From Gordonia sp. (in: high G+C Gram-positive bacteria) (lineage in GTDB: Bacteria; Actinomycetota; Actinomycetes; Mycobacteriales; Mycobacteriaceae), in assembly GCA_030152405.1 (NCBI GenBank), contig JASLJL010000052.1, positions 1 to 8,940 of the forward strand: 8,940 nucleotides of DNA, read 5' to 3'. A program made the translations under genes and the position numbers. Positions within the stretch are counted from its first letter, which is position 1, and each line of letters opens with the position of its first letter. Positions 8,563 to 8,940 of the stretch are shown piece after piece. The notes under the pieces were generated by a model that worked only from the letters and a program-made list of their open reading frames with translations, searched no databases and was not told where the DNA came from.

Positions 8563-8940
8563 GTGGGAACCACGCCTGCGGGCAAGACCCTGGAACTGCT
8601 GCCTGCCGTCGACGTGGTCGACGGTCAGGCAGTGCGCCTCGTGCAGGGCGAGGCGGGATCGGAGACGTCGTACGGTTCGCCCCGCGACGCGGCCAAGGCC
8701 TGGCAGGGGGGCGGCGCGGAGTGGGTGCACCTCGTCGATCTCGACGCGGCGTTCGGCCGAGGCGACAACCGGGCTCTTCTCGCCGAGGTGGCGGGGGAGC
8801 TCGACATCAAGGTGGAGTTGTCGGGCGGCATCCGTGACGACGCGACGCTCGCCGCGGCCCTCGCGACCGGCGCCACGCGCGTCAATCTCGGCACCGCCGC
8901 GATCGAGAACCCCGACTGGTGTGCACGGGCGATCGCCGAG
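8563..8940 (+). CDS. priA: Phosphoribosyl isomerase A (HisA/PriA), N-terminal part
   Basis: The gene runs off the window; 126 residues are seen, about half of the usual ~245. It is a (beta/alpha)8 barrel that isomerises ProFAR to PRFAR in histidine synthesis. In actinobacteria the same enzyme (PriA) usually also does the TrpF reaction of tryptophan synthesis. Visible motifs are [20 protein letters not shown] with the first catalytic Asp17, [24 protein letters not shown] and [15 protein letters not shown], very close to mycobacterial PriA. The second catalytic Asp is beyond the end. The start is GTG 8563, with GGGAGAG at 8548-8554 spaced 8 bases. Dual function is inferred from lineage; a trpF gene elsewhere would weaken it. 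Confidence 0.96.
   Translation, partial: MGTTPAGKTLELLPAVDVVDGQAVRLVQGEAGSETSYGSPRDAAKAWQGGGAEWVHLVDLDAAFGRGDNRALLAEVAGELDIKVELSGGIRDDATLAAALATGATRVNLGTAAIENPDWCARAIAE

Overview
This is a GC-rich chromosomal segment (about two thirds G+C by eye) from an actinobacterium of the Mycobacteriales/Corynebacteriales group. The proteins are close to their Mycobacterium tuberculosis counterparts, and gene order matches the M. tuberculosis stretch bioB - Rv1590 - Rv1591 - Nudix gene - nadA - nadC - hisD - hisC - hisB - hisH - hisA. Gordonia or a near relative is a reasonable guess, but genus cannot be fixed from this window. Nothing suggests horizontal transfer: there is no IS, phage, CRISPR or RNA gene.

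Layout. (1) 1-1139, plus strand: the 3' end of biotin synthase bioB, then the small Cys-rich biotin synthase auxiliary protein bsaP, then a four-helix membrane protein of the DUF2567 type that overlaps bsaP by 4 bp. (2) 1134-1820, minus strand: an NrtR-type regulator, a Nudix-fold sensor with a degraded Nudix box fused to a winged helix. It runs tail-to-tail into the DUF2567 gene and is divergent from nadA. (3) 1821-1984: a shared control region with a possible leaderless nrtR promoter, an extended -10 promoter for nadA, a 9-bp direct repeat flanking that promoter, and two adjoining inverted repeats. (4) 1985-3951: nadA and nadC, overlapping by 4 bp. The nadB gene that separates them in mycobacteria is absent. 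(5) 4010-4456: an ElaA-type GNAT acetyltransferase. (6) 4457-4570: a control region with a 13-bp palindrome in the spacer of a candidate his promoter. (7) 4571-8940: the his operon hisD-hisC-hisB-hisH, a small two-helix membrane protein, and priA (hisA), which runs off the window.

How the genes work together. BioB and BsaP carry out the last step of biotin synthesis. NadA and NadC make nicotinate mononucleotide from iminoaspartate and dihydroxyacetone phosphate, probably under NrtR, which in its family senses NAD-related ligands such as ADP-ribose. HisD, HisC, HisB, HisH and PriA are histidine enzymes. Most internal junctions are ATGA or GTGA overlaps, as expected for translationally coupled operons.

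I do not see a clearly new system. The points most worth following are the nadB-less nad operon with its structured regulatory region, the hisD palindrome, the membrane protein inserted between hisH and priA, and the bsaP/DUF2567 pair behind bioB.
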